A stretch of DNA of 64,000 nt from Acanthosepion lycidas (taxonomy: Eukaryota; Mollusca; Cephalopoda; Sepiida; Sepiidae): the NCBI GenBank assembly GCA_963932145.1, contig OZ010580.1, forward strand, positions 30,579,585-30,643,584. The letters run 5' to 3'. Position 1 is the first letter of the stretch. The number at the start of each line of letters is the position of its first letter. Under the pieces are notes generated by a model. That model saw nothing but the letters and a program-made list of their open reading frames with translations. It made no database searches and was not told where the DNA came from. Of the stretch, positions 12,017 to 24,153 are shown one piece after another. The position numbers and the translations under genes are program-made.

Positions 12017-13208
12017 TTTAAAATAATTTCACCCCAAACAAGGTGGGAATACTACTAGTACACATCGGGTTACAGAGAGAGAGTGAGTGAGATAAAATAC
12101 TAGATATAGAGGGGATTGAGGAAAGGATAAAAGATAAACAGAGTTCAAGGCAACAGAAGATGGCAATTGACATTGCATTTAATTTTTTGAAGATTGTAGT
12201 TTTCAGGGAAGCAAGTAAATAGAAAAAAGTTCCACTGTTGGGAAGTGCAAGAAAAGAAACTCTTGAAGTAGAAGTGGTGGTTACATTTAACTATTTCAAC
12301 AGTAAATAGGTGGGATCTAGAAGCCAATCTAGTAGCATGCTTAAATTCATGTAGTCAAGGCACCAAGGAAAAAAGCTCATCAAAGCAGTTGCCATGGTAA
12401 TATTGGTAGAAAAAAACAGTGCAAGATGTACTCTGATCAGAAAAATCTTCTGGCACAAACACAATGAATCAACTTTCCTTGCAATAGATGCAGTTATTGA
12501 TTCAATGTACTTGTTCCACTTCAAGTTAGTTGAAAACATGAGGCCAAGAAGGCACAGTGTGATGCTCTCCAGAAGTCAAGCTGATGGTGGGCAAGGAAGT
12601 TTCTCTACGGTGACTAAATGAGAGTGGTTTAGTTTTGGACACATTAAAATTTACAAGCCATTTCCTGCCCCAGTTAACCACTGATTGAAAGTCCTTTACA
12701 AGAGCAGTGTCCAGGTTAACTTTGTCAGCTCTGACAGATTTGCTATATATGAGGCAATAGTTGTAGGGTTTGAAGAGAACTGGAGCCATCTTGGAATCAC
12801 ATTTCTTTAGGAAGACAGCTGGGATCCTGTCAACTCAGCTTGCCTTATGGAAGTCTAATTTAGAAATGATGTCCAAGACCAGTGACGTGGTTAGGCACAT
12901 ATCACTCAGTAGAACCTCTTTTCTAGGGGAGAGATCAGCTGTGGGCACTCCAAGAGAGTTGATTGTTAAGTTGGAAGAGAATTTCCAAGCAAAGCATTCA
13001 ACTTTATCTGCTGTAGCTGCCAAGATTGATTGAATAGAGGAGGGATTGAGGATTTTCTGTTGTTCAGCACACTCTTGCATAGCTGCCTATAATCTGTAGA
13101 ACCAAACTTGTGAGATACTGTATGTTGTTTCATTCTATCAGCAAATAGTAATTTCACTTCAGAACTATTAGAAAGAGGAACATCCAAGTTAGGTGAAGAA
13201 ATACATGA
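12017..13208 (-). mobile_element. Jockey/CR1-like LINE, copy A, RT core deleted
   Basis: Read on the minus strand from about 13208 to 12017. The order is a linker (LCKSVLNNRKSSIPPLFNQS), the pre-RT segment with DFHKAS...IPAVFLKKC, then SVRADKVNLDTALVKDFQS, VNWGRKWLVNFNVSKTK, LPTISLT, a Met-x-W block (NLKWNKYIESITASIARKV) and the C-terminal block FPENYNLQKIKCNVNCHLLL. The 3' end reads TTGTTTGGGGTGAAATTATT. The whole reverse-transcriptase core (fingers to YADD) is missing between about 12789 and 12740, since the text passes directly from the pre-RT segment to the post-YADD segment. Same family as copies at 16.5, 37.7, 40.9, 42.3, 51.3 and 53.3 kb. Confidence 0.8.
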
Positions 13209-13690
13209 AAACTGACTTTTCAACAGTAATTTTAGTGATGAATGTAGAGCTACATTGGAGAAACTTTATAGTTGGGTTAGCAGTTGGATCCTTTACAACA
13301 AGGGATGTGGAGTAATGTTTTGGGGTTAGTAAAATCATAGGTTCACTCAAAATTGTTAATGTTATCAAGATAAAGAATCCACAATAATACACTGAATTTA
13401 ACAAAGTTTGAGTGGAAGTACAATCAAATGTATATTCATGCAAGACAGTGTACCTTCATATTTTTGCCAATAAAGATTAGAAATATACCAGATTAATGAG
13501 ATGGCATAAATCTAATAGAAAACTTGTGATCTATTCTTAAGAAATGTATATGAGAATAGAAAAAAGGATTTCTGGGAAGTGTGATAAAATTTGTTCCAAG
13601 TAACGTTAAAGTAAAAAATTAACAAAATCAATGGACAAAAAACTGTTGTATATTATTGAATATCATATTGCCTATATTGGCACATAAAAT
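13209..13690 (+). pseudogene. Tc1-like transposase fragment
   Basis: Plus-strand frames give SDECRATLEK near 13231, GCGVMFWG near 13306, FMQDSVPSYF near 13435, ENL*SILKKC near 13519, and KLTKSMDKKLLYIIE ending at a stop near 13690. These are, in order, the first catalytic Asp block, the glycine-rich W block, the second catalytic Asp block, the catalytic Glu block and the C-terminal block of Tc1 transposases. The tryptophan after ENL has become a stop, and further stops and frameshifts are present. No inverted ends were seen; the left side runs straight into the minus-strand LINE at about 13208. Confidence 0.75.
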
Positions 13691-13841
13691 AATAATTTAT
13701 TCAGCTATGTAGGATATTCTGTAAATCAAATTTATGTTTCTCTAGAATTTTAATTTATTCATAAATAGTAGGTTGAGTCTTAAATAATTTCCATTTTTGT
13801 TTTATCAAACTTATTCTTCAAAGAATTTACATTTTATTCAA

Positions 13842-14092
13842 TTATTTATTGATCATGATTTTTAATAACTTGTTACAACATATCAGCTCCTTGATAACTT
13901 TTGAGGAAAATTCTGCAGGTTTGGATATGAAAATGTTTTGGAAGGACTCTTAAATCTGGTTTCCATCAAAGAAAGTTTTCCCCATCAATGTATTTTGCAG
14001 CAACTGAAAAAGGTAATAATCAGTTGGTGCAAGGTCAGGTGAAGATGGCCAACAGGTTAGAACAGACCAATCAAGTTTCAAAAATTTTCCTG
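13842..14092 (-). pseudogene. Mariner transposase C-terminal fragment
   Basis: The minus strand reads FLKLDWSVLTCWPSSPDLAP, TDYYLFQLLQNTLMGKTFF and, after one in-frame stop, SFQNIFISKPAEF through to a stop at 13842-13844. SPDLAPTDYYLF is the mariner signature carrying the third catalytic Asp. The D34D-type N-terminal two thirds are absent. It belongs to a different lineage from the element at 6124. A mariner-like terminal motif (GGGGGTGCTGAAAAGTTCTC) lies about 530 bp to the right, but I cannot show that the two form one element. Confidence 0.8.
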
Positions 14093-14478
14093 TGTTATAT
14101 CAAGAAGAACATTTTTTCCTTAATCCATTGTGTATACTACTATGCAAAAATTAAGTCATGTTAGTACACTACAAATTTATTCTTAACTATCAGGTATGAT
14201 TAATAGTTAGGATGATACGTCATCATTACAGTTGGTTCCCACAAATAGAAATTATTTATGAGTCAATGTAATAAAAAATTTAGTTTGTTTGCATAATAAA
14301 ATCTGCAAGCTTTTAATCTGGATAGATGAGTTGCTCATACAGATATATATCCTAAAGATTTTATCAATATCATTTGGTTAGTTAGTTTATAACAACTTTT
14401 TATAACAATTGTTTATTTTACAGTTTATTTATAGCTACTAACTGAAAACACACACATTTTTATTAAACCAATCCAGGC

Positions 14479-14727
14479 AAAATGGCTGCTAGAAATTACC
14501 TTAACACTTGTTTATGTCAAGCTTTCCATTTTATTTTCTAAAACTTATGTGCAAACACTGTCTTCAAAGTACATATTCACTTTTTATTATTAACTATTCT
14601 CTCACTATTTGGATATATGCAAGGGGGTGCTGAAAAGTTCTCAAAATGATTCATTTCTCCAAATGTAACTAAACATCAGAATATTTTTAATCACTTCATG
14701 GTTAGGCTGAGAATTTTTCCGACACCA

Positions 14728-14731
<4 letters not shown>
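14479..14731 (+). repeat. Repeat P: mariner-like-ended repeat, copy 1
   Basis: It opens AAAATGGCTGCTAGAAATTA, and its second half is a small inverted unit running from GGGGGTGCTGAAAAGTTCTC to TGAGAATTTTTCCGACACC. The same sequence in opposite orientation is found at 17155-17441. The terminal GGTGCTGAAAAGTTC resembles mariner ends, so a mariner-derived MITE is likely. It merges into a (TC)n(CA)n tract at 14727-14761. Confidence 0.6.

Positions 14732-14761
<30 letters not shown>
14727..14761. repeat. (TC)n(CA)n microsatellite
   Basis: About eight TC units followed by about nine CA units. Confidence 0.95.
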
Positions 14762-14762
<1 letters not shown>

Positions 14763-16536
14763 TTCATATATATATCTCATAAAAAGAATGTTAAAGCTTG
14801 TATACAGCATAATAAAGATAATATATATTGACTTATGCTAATACTGAATACTTTTGTATCAGTTTTGAATTTGTGAAGATTTTTCATAAGTATCAGTCAT
14901 TGAGTGGGGGAGTGAGTTTATACCAATTTTAAAATTTAAAACACTTTTCATTCATTGAAATTTATGTTAATGAATCCCAACAAACAAATCTAAAGTAAAA
15001 TTACAAGATATGTGAATATCTGGAGTGAATCCTAATGAAGATTTGGAGCTGTTATTTATACACTGAAAGACAAACTTAGAAGAAAATTAATTAAAATAAA
15101 TCAAACTAAAATGAACATAATAACAAAAAGATAATGTATCAGATCTAGCAATAGATAGCATCAGTAATTGATTAAAAATGTAGAAAAAAAATTTTACGAA
15201 AGGCTGTAATAGAAGGAAACTGAATAAAGCTAACAATTTTATTCTTGTATATATGAGCATAATCAAGACTCATGTACTTGGGTGAGAAAAAGACAAGTAG
15301 TTATCAATAGTCAACAGTAAAGGACAACATATAAAAATAATACAGAAGTACAATATAGCCTATAAGGATATGAAATCAAAGCAAGTGTTTATTTTTCTCT
15401 TTCCATCAGTGTTTTTTCTTATATTAATTTAAACAGTACATTTTCAGATTTTATCCGCTACAAAGCAATCAAGTAATATTATTAGTAAAAAGATATAAAT
15501 TCATCACATTAAAACAATATCTAAATATTTTCAAAAGACATCCATTGTATTCTTGTATTTTCAGAAAAATATTTCAGTTGTAATTAACAATGAAGTTACT
15601 CATCTGATAATTAAAGGAATGAGAAAATATTAGAGAACAAAATAATTAGTCATCTGAAACGGTAATCTTATTTACTGACTTTTCTTACTCCTCATCATTT
15701 GGTCAAATTGGTTTCCAAAAACTGTGCTTTTTTTAAACCAGTATCCAAGAGTTCAGGTGGAGTTTCTTTTTTTAATTCACTAAATCTAAAATGCACAACT
15801 GAAGATAGAGACAACATCCTTCCTCTTGAATCTACCCCATAAAAAAAATAAACAAAATCTCATCTTCAATGAATCATTTGTGCAGAACAAGATTTTTCAG
15901 TTAGATAGAGATTATTTAGATAAGTTTTGAAGAGAGATTGATTATATCTGTACATGATGCTTAAGAAAAGGATTACTTTTAAAGAGATGAAACTGTCAGA
16001 ATATTCAAGCATGTTTCCATTTTAATTCAGTTATTCAATACAGTAACATGTATGTTAAATATATTTGTTTTGATTGCAGTAATAAATCTTTTCCACCTGT
16101 TTACTGAGGAATGTTATTAACTGTTACATAAGAGTCACTTATTATATTCCAGTACACTGTATCAAAATCACAAAGCTAATTAATAAACATTCAGCTGAAT
16201 ATAAAATTAAAAAGTATGTCACCATTTATCTGATAAAGACATTAACTTGTTGTTATAAACATGGTTTGAGATTCTTAATGATTATCTAAGTCTTGAGTAG
16301 ACCATCCACTATTTATGTCTGCTTTAGTCCATTTGTTTTTTTTTATGTTTACTATGGTAAGGAAAACACAAGGCAAAGTGGAGAGAACTGTGAGGAAAAA
16401 GGGTGTAGCAATCTTCAAAGTGACAAGGTCATGCCTGTCTTAAAAATCAGCATTTGAAATCCTTCTAACTGGGTGTGAATACTAACATTTGATACCAGCA
16501 AGAAATGTAACTTTTAACAAAATTTTTTATTCATTT
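14762..16536. other. AT-rich stretch, no gene seen
   Basis: No ORF above 60 codons, no RNA gene and no repeat that I could recognise. Confidence 0.5.
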
Positions 16537-17020
16537 TACACCAAGCAAGGCAATAAAGCCATTGAGATGCAAGGAGTTAGAGAATATGAGGAAAATAAAA
16601 CATTATTAAAGAGAAAGAACAATAATACAACAGGAATTAAGAAGGCAGAAGATAACGATTGACATCCCTGCCCCAGGGCTCCGTCCCTGTGCTGGTGGTA
16701 TCACGGCTATGACTAGCTTGGACTGGCTCTGACCAGTTTGGACCAGATATGACAAGCCAAGACCAGCTTAGACCAGCAGCCTGAGTAAAAACATCCGGGT
16801 CCCCATGTTAAAAACTGACCTTGTGTCACAACCTGACTCAGTGGGGTGGGGGGGAGTAAATATCCCTTGCATTTAAATCTTTGAAGATCAAAGTTGACTA
16901 GAAGGCAAGAAGCTGGAAGAGAGTTCCACAAGAGAGAAGAAACTGTTAGCATAGAACTTACAGTTACATTTAGCCATTTCGACTGTTACATGATGAGTTT
17001 TATGTTGACACCACAGTTTT
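16537..17020 (-). mobile_element. Jockey/CR1-like LINE, copy B (3' end) split by an insert
   Basis: The minus strand begins with HHVTVEMAKCNCKFYANSFF, followed by a frame-shifted LWNSLPASCLLVNFDLQRFK, both belonging to the C-terminal block of copy A's family. It ends with a 3' UTR like TTGCCTTGCTTGGTGTAAAA. A GC-rich block at 16670-16861 interrupts it exactly where the family reads AAATGCAATGTCAA. ORFs at 16713-16952 and 16888-17082 are pieces of this copy. Confidence 0.75.
16670..16861. repeat. GC-rich degenerate tandem repeat inserted in LINE copy B
   Basis: A 192-bp block much richer in G and C than its surroundings. At 16708-16783 it consists of worn repeats of about 11 bp resembling GACCAGCTTAGA. 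ATCCCT stands on both sides (16664-16669 and 16862-16867), which could be a target duplication. I recognised no terminal inverted repeat and no coding sequence. Confidence 0.6.
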
Positions 17021-17154
17021 CTTGTGGTTTTACCAAGTTTGTAAAAAAGTAGAGTGTAAATATTACATTTTATAATATTCATATATCCTTCAAAGGCAGT
17101 ATATTTATGTTAAAAGAATAACTTAAGGACTTACTAAATTTTGTATTTATTTAG

Positions 17155-17441
17155 GTGAGAAGTGAATAGTTCTCAGCCCAGCCATAAAGGGATTAAAAAT
17201 TTCTGATGTCTGGTCACATTTGGAGAGTAGGCCTATTTGAGAACTTTTCAGTACCTCCTTGTATATATTCAAATAGTTAAACTTTTGAAATAATAAAAGG
17301 TGAATATGTATTTTTAAGAGTCTTCCCTTGTAAGCTTCCATCTCTCTGAATGTTTTATTTTTATAAAAAATACAACATTCAGAGAGATGGAAAGCTAGCC
17401 ATAAACAAGTGTGAAGGTAATTTTCAGAAGAAGCCATTTTG
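17155..17441 (-). repeat. Repeat P: copy 2, with an extra hairpin
   Basis: On the minus strand it matches 14479-14731 from AAAATGGCTTCTTCTGAAAA through GGAGGTACTGAAAAGTTCTC to TGAGAACTATTCAC. Relative to copy 1 it carries an added hairpin: CCATCTCTCTGAATGT at about 17338-17353 is mirrored by ACATTCAGAGAGATGG at about 17375-17390. The 96-codon ORF covering it (17147-17437) has no known domain and is an accident of the repeat. Confidence 0.6.
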
Positions 17442-20400
17442 CTTTTAACAGCAGAGTGTTGGTTTTAAAAATGTATCTATTTTAAGTCAGTAGTCATGAA
17501 CAAACTTTCAATGTTTTGTACACTATGTCAGATTATATTATACAATTCAATGTTTTCACAAAAGAATTGGTTTTTGATTTTAACTTGTTCTCACTATTTC
17601 TATTTAAGACTCCTTCAGCTGCTTTTTAAAATCCTTCACTTTTCTCTTTTCCTTTGAAAAATACAGAATATCAAATGTCTGAGACTGGGATTATGTCATT
17701 ATGTACTTTATGTTTACTATTAAAAAGTATGCTAACACAATTAATTTCAAATAAACTTTGACCCTTAAATTTAAATAAAAGAAACAAACAAAAACAGTAA
17801 AAATGTAGACAAGTGTAAGTTTAAACCACATTTTCTGTGCATAAAGAAGAAGAAAAAGAGGAGGAGTATTGCATCTTGAACACTGTATAACCCATGACCC
17901 TCAAATGTGGGTCTTCTTGTCCTACTCATTGAGTTTAGCTGTGGATGGTGAAATGGTTCCTTGATCAGGCAGAAAATCAGTCAAGCAGAATACACCACAC
18001 GGAAGACAATAGAACCATGAAATAGGCAATATGAATCAATTACTGCTCTGATGAGCAGATAGGATTTTGTTATAAAAGATTTTTTCTCTCTTTCCTTTGC
18101 TTAGTGGAGCAACACATAGTTGATTAGAATTTACAATTCCTAAATAGTAATCCTAATCACTGAATCGGCAAATCTGCTGGTCATGTTCTCAAGAAATTAA
18201 AATCAAATTTGATAACATTATTTGGTAGAGTACTACTTGCATGGAAGACATTACTAAATAAGAGTGTATGGATATTGGGTTCCAAAGGGTTTTGTTTGGT
18301 TTTAGGGTTGGTAGTGGGGTTCTCTGTGCAATGTCTATTTCTCACTTAATTCTTGTATTTCATTTGGCAACAACTTGAAAATTATTCTGATCTTTTCAGT
18401 TGGTCAACTATTTATGCCACTAGTAAACAAAAGCACTGACTATTTTTATGACAGTGTCTTCTTTATTCGTCTCCTTTGTTAATGTGAGACTGCATGAATA
18501 TGCAAATTATTAGAAAGGAGAAAAAAGTGAAATAAATTATGTTTCTTTAAGCTTCTATTTCTATTATCATAATTGATTCCCTGACAAAGTATCTTCAAAG
18601 CAGTAATTCAAAAGAATATTTTTGGCCTCTTTATGACTTACCATCACTTAACACCAGTGCACTTAAAAATGAGACTAAATGCCCAGGGCTGATGGTTCAG
18701 AATTAAGGGCAGGCAAAGAGAAAATTAAAATAAAAAAAAAGGAAAAAAAAATTGAGAAGCAATTATCACTTGAATGATTACTGGCTGCTTCTGATTAAAG
18801 TAAATTTAACTTTTTAATTGATTTTTTTGTGTATATCTTTTTTGTCTTCAGACATTCAAGGAATTGAATAAAATGATTTTCATGTAAGAGAAAATTTAAA
18901 TGTCACCAATGACTTATGGTAAAAGTAATAAGATTAATACCATATTGACAAAGTATGTTCAATGTCAAATAATAAGAATGATCTATAATGTTATTTCAAG
19001 CTTTAGCTTTCTAAGCTGTACTTGAACTTAACATAATAATAATAATCTTCCTATATAACAAAACTCTCTGCATTCTGTTGCTTTGAGATGAAGTCGACAA
19101 ACCAGGCAATCAAACTTTAGTAATGTCGAAAAAGAAAAGATATTTTAACTACTCAGTTATAGGATAATAAGGAGGCAAAGAGAATTGTAAAAGTATGAAA
19201 TCTAATTTGAGAATTCTTAAAAACACAATACCATTCACTATGAAGTTGTTGAAAACTGAGCACTTGACTGAATTCCATGAAAAGTTTAAGTGAAGACATA
19301 AGCAAACTATACTACAGTATTGATCAACATTATAAAAATACCAATAAAAATGTTTGGAATTTAAGGCAACTTGTGGTCATTGGGTCGCCAACAAAGTCAG
19401 TAGCAGAAAAATGATGATAATCATAATAATAATAAAGAAATAGTGCGTGTGTGTTTTAAACTGTGTTTTTTGTAGAACTGCCAACAAACCATGAACTTAA
19501 AAAGAAAGAGAAAAAAGACAAAAATTTGGCATGCAAATAGCAAAAATTATGGAATATGAAAGTAATGATTATTTCCATAGTAATTGGAGCTTTAGGAACA
19601 ATCCCAAAATCTCTCTTAAAGGAAGACTAGATCAAATTGGAATACAAATTAAGCCTGCAACAATTCAGTCCATTATTTTGTTGAATACAACAAAAACATG
19701 AGGACAAGTTAGAAGAAATTTGTAGTCCAGAAATGCCTACTGAAATTCAGTTTTGTAGTAATAATAATATAAAAAAACATCAATTAATGAAATCTAAGTA
19801 AAAGGGAAAAATTTAAATCTGAATAAAATATGAAAAAATTAGTTGTTCCAGAATTAACAAGATTTCCTATCACTTCTATGAATTTTTAAATTTACTGTGA
19901 CTGAAATATATTTTGAGAATATTTTACTGGAACTCCTAGTGTTTGTGGAGTATTAAGAGTACCTTCAGTTTCAAAAAGAAATGTGAATAATTGTTCAGTT
20001 GCTGATATAGAATCAGTACATAATATCATAAAATTTTGTAATCATATACTTGTATAGAGTTATGTACAGATGGATAGTGTGCATAATGATACCCACACTT
20101 ACTAAAAACAACTATTAAAACAAGTTATCTTACAACTTAGGCAATAATAACAAATAACACTGAAGGTTTGGACTATTCTTACCACAATGAGTACTGACCT
20201 GCAAATAGATTTCTGTTCCTTTTTTCAAGGTTTTTAAAAAATCATGTGTTAAAATACAAAATAAAAGCAAATATCAAGGTAGTTGTGTATATTGTAAAAA
20301 TTTGTGCCAGATTTGAATGCATGGATTCTCAGGTATGAAAAAATTATGCTTACAGTGTGGAATCAATTTTATGTTTTGTTAAAGATATATCCCCAAACCC

Positions 20401-22681
20401 TAAATGGCTCCTTGAAAACAGCTTCATTTTTATAAAGGAATTGAATTTATCCTAATGTTAAATTTCCATATCTTAAATCAGAAAAGCATTTTACAATTGT
20501 ATATACTGCATACAGGGATGTGAACTTAATATATTCTACAAAGCTAATGTCAACAGTACAGAATGTAAAGGAAAATCAGTACTTTATGATTTAAAAAATG
20601 GTGCCTACTGATTTTGTGAAAGTAATAATTGATAATGGATTTAAGTTTCACTCTTCTATTGCTGTTGACATTGTTGTTATCCTCATCATGATAGTGGTGG
20701 TAGAGTTGGTCTGTCTACTCATCCGTCTGATGTCCTGGCCTTGTGACTGTTTGTCTGAGTTGGACTCATTTGTTTTATCTCAATACAATCAAGAAAAGGA
20801 GTAGGTCAATGTGCCACTCTAAAGTATTTTGCCTGCTTGTCTATCAATCTGTTGGGGATTGCATATCTGAAGGGATGCCAGGTGTGATATACATCTGAAG
20901 GAAAATCAGATTATGTTTCAACTCAGAGTGGAGACAATCAAAACAAGTCTTATGAAGACAAGGGGAGTTATGATTAGGATAATGAGGAAATATTAATGAC
21001 TGAGCAAGGCAGTGGAAGCATATTCAAAAGAATAAGGTGGCTTAGCAAGTGCCTGAAGACAGCAAATAGTTGATTAATCTCAAGATTTTCAATGATTTGA
21101 TAAAGTGACATAATCTTTAGTAAGAAGTTCAAACATGTTAATAATGTTATAAACATGTGTATGGTAGCACAAAAGAACAAATGAATCATCAAGCACTGCT
21201 GCTGAGGTAAAAGTAAAGAATTTTTAATAGATAATTCTTTGTATTGCTGATACAGTGGAATGTTTCTGTGGGTAAGGAAAACAATTTGGAGGAAGAGTAG
21301 AGTTTGTGAGGCTTGAAGTTATTGAGTTGGTTGACCAGGGTCACAGGTGGTGATGCTGAGATCTTGCCAGATGTCAAGAGCTGGCCTGTTTGCCACAATT
21401 CTCACCCAGTTTTTTCTGAGCAACTTTCTTAAAGCAAATTTGGTGACTCCCAGAATCATCTTTTTTCTTTCATGATTGGCTTCTTTTATGTTGTATTTTA
21501 TATTTTGGTGGGGATATGCTCAGAGCCCCTGCACAGAGGATGACTTTTTTATTTTTGGATTTGCTTTCTTAGCATTCAAATCCAACCAACATATACAGTG
21601 AATCAGAAACATAATTTGAAGTGGCATTTCATACATAAAAGTTTGAAATTGTCAGTATAACTTGTGAAATGTAACCAAATGTAATGGCCAAATGTATAGA
21701 ATCAGATCAGCAACCTTAAGTGCAACAGTCAAGAAATCAGCCTCCATATTTACAAAAACAACTGGATAGTGAAAGACAGAAATTTGAAGACAATCTCAGG
21801 TTCATATTTAATTCATGAAATAGGGGACAGAACTCCAGTTTAAAATCAGTCAATTACAATACAAATCAGAAAAAAATTGAAGATATGAATAGGCATTTTA
21901 GAGTTTCCAAGCATCAGATTGCAGAGTTGAAGCATAGCAACAGTCTGGGCTTTCAACCAATCAAGCTGTTCCTAGTCATTAAATACACTCCACATGTCTG
22001 TGACCATTTAATAATATATGAAACCAAATATCACTGAAGAATTTTGAAGCTGTGTAACAAAGAGGAAACAAATAAAATGAATTTCTCATTTGAGGGAAGT
22101 AGGTTGAGGAATGCTTGGTGAGTCTTTAGGAATCTGTTAAGTCCTTCTTTTGCTAATATAATGCAAGAAAGTTCATCTGATATCTATACTAATTTTGTTT
22201 TCTCTGATTGTAACTAAAAATGTCTGTTTTCATTTATAAAAGTTCAAATTATTTTCTTTCACTTGCATGAATCAATTTGTTTCTACAACTAAAGATAAAT
22301 ATTTACATGTGGTGGAACCAGTTGGCTGCAATCATTTTATATGACCAAAGTTTAGACATTTTCAAACATCAACTCATCAACATTTGATTTTGAGTGCTAA
22401 GACAATGTAGAATCACAGTTTAGTAATTTGATATTTTTGTGATTAATAACACGTTATTCTCTAAGTTGTTCCTATAAGAATCAATGTATCTGTTTCAAAG
22501 ATTTTTTCAACATGGCTGCAATGATTTGAGCTAAGCTGAATCTTGTTTTAGTTTGAATAGATAATTAAAATATTTAACCAGAAAGTGTGTGTGTGGGGTA
22601 TTGGAATATGAATGTAAATAATCATATGATTTCAGATATTTCTGGTAAAGTTTGGAATAACACATACAAAATTATGTGTAA
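17442..22681. other. AT-rich stretch, no gene seen
   Basis: More than 5 kb without a supportable gene. ORFs at 20598-20804 (plus, hydrophobic by composition) and 20974-21192 and 21189-21398 (minus) have no motif. No tRNA, SINE or transposon ends were recognised. Confidence 0.45.
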
Positions 22682-22683
22682 TA

Positions 22684-22785
22684 TTAGGTTGGTGCAAAAA
22701 TAATGACGTAATAATGTCGTTTTTTGACGTTAAAAAATACGTCAAAAAACGACATTATTACGTCATTATTTTTGCACCAACTTAA
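22684..22785. mobile_element. Palindromic mariner MITE, 102 bp, copy 1
   Basis: It runs from TTAGGTTGGTGCAAAAATAA to its near-perfect inverse, so nearly the whole 102 bp is one palindrome with a centre of a few bases around 22730. TA flanks it at 22682-22683 and 22786-22787. The ends resemble the TTAGGTTGGTGCAAAAGTAA ends known from mariner-derived MITEs such as human MADE1. Copy 2 at 36034 has the same length. The near-identity of arms and copies suggests recent activity. Confidence 0.9.
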
Positions 22786-22787
22786 TA

Positions 22788-24136
22788 GCTACCCTTTATA
22801 ATGTGTGTGTAACTCTATACATATACAGAAGGAAATCATATTGAATACTCGTTTTATACTTGCTTATATTTACTGTATTGTTATCTGCATACTGGTGGTG
22901 GTGTTTCATTTTTGTCATTGTTGTTGATAAGCCTCATGACAGTCCTTGACTATATCTGTCGATATTTCTGAGATGTGGTATTATAACTCTTTACACTGTT
23001 GTCCTCATCTTTATTGTCACATTCACAATATTTTGGCCGTTTGACACTCTGACCTTGTTCAGATGATATCTGTTGGGATTTCAAAAGAGATTGGTTTGAA
23101 ACTCCAACATCATGTGAAGAAGGTCAGAGCATACAAATTTCAAAATGTCATGAATATGACAATAAAGATAAGGACAACAGTCCAAAAGATGTAGATAGTG
23201 TAAATAGTCCTTGACCGTGTTCTTGAAAATTAATTTTACTTCAAACATATGTAAATTTTTCAATGGATAAATTATTATGTAAAACTTTAAATAATATAAC
23301 TTTAGTTGATATTTCTTAAATCAATTATTTTTGTATTCTTTTTCATCCCCATCTAAAATGAAATCATGAAATTTTAATTGGGCTTCTAAGTTATTATACA
23401 CACATGCATTACCTATGTATACATTTATACACACACTGCATCTTTTCACATTATTCATCACTTAATCTTTAGAAAACACATGAATGGAAGTATAAACTAT
23501 AGTAGATTACATATCACTCTTACAATGTGACGATAGTTTTATGAATTTGACTGGATTTTTCAAGTTTTACATTACTAACCAGCCTAATGAAACTGCAAAA
23601 AACATTAAGTTGTAATTAAAAATTATAATTGTACAATGTGCACAAAGTTTACAAAAATGTTTTTAACAAACACTGATAGATAATGTTATTGTCATAATAG
23701 CAAAATTATAGTCATCATTAATAGGAAATTTATTTCATGTTCAGAAACTATAAGGCTACATTGCATCAAAAGTTCAAACATATTAGTAACCTGTAAGGTC
23801 ATTTTACTGGTAAGAACTTATCTACCAATATAATCTTTCTTATACCCAAGTTTTCAATGGGCTTATGGTTGTACAAACTAGATGACCACTTCATCAAATA
23901 AATGTCTTTGAAATCCATTGATCTGGCCTATAAAGTATAGCACATCATTTATCAGTGAAAAGGAAAGTTAGAAAAGTCTGTTTTTAGGACTCAGCATCTT
24001 GTACTTTTTAACAAAATACCCCAAATTTTTGTAGCTTGACAAAAAAAGTTATAACTTATGTCTTAATAGAGGAGGACACAGATTGGTAAAATAAAAACCT
24101 CAATTTACAGTTAGTTGTAGTTTTCATGGCTACAGG
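22788..24136. other. AT-rich stretch, no gene seen
   Basis: Only one ORF, at 23081-23263 on the minus strand, of low complexity. Nothing recognised. Confidence 0.45.
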
Positions 24137-24153
24137 AAAGAAGCAATAATATA

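Noticed and set aside
14479..14731. Joining repeat P to the mariner transposase fragment at 13842 as one element
   Set aside because: Repeat P occurs at 17.2 kb without transposase, and no second end was found beyond 13842.
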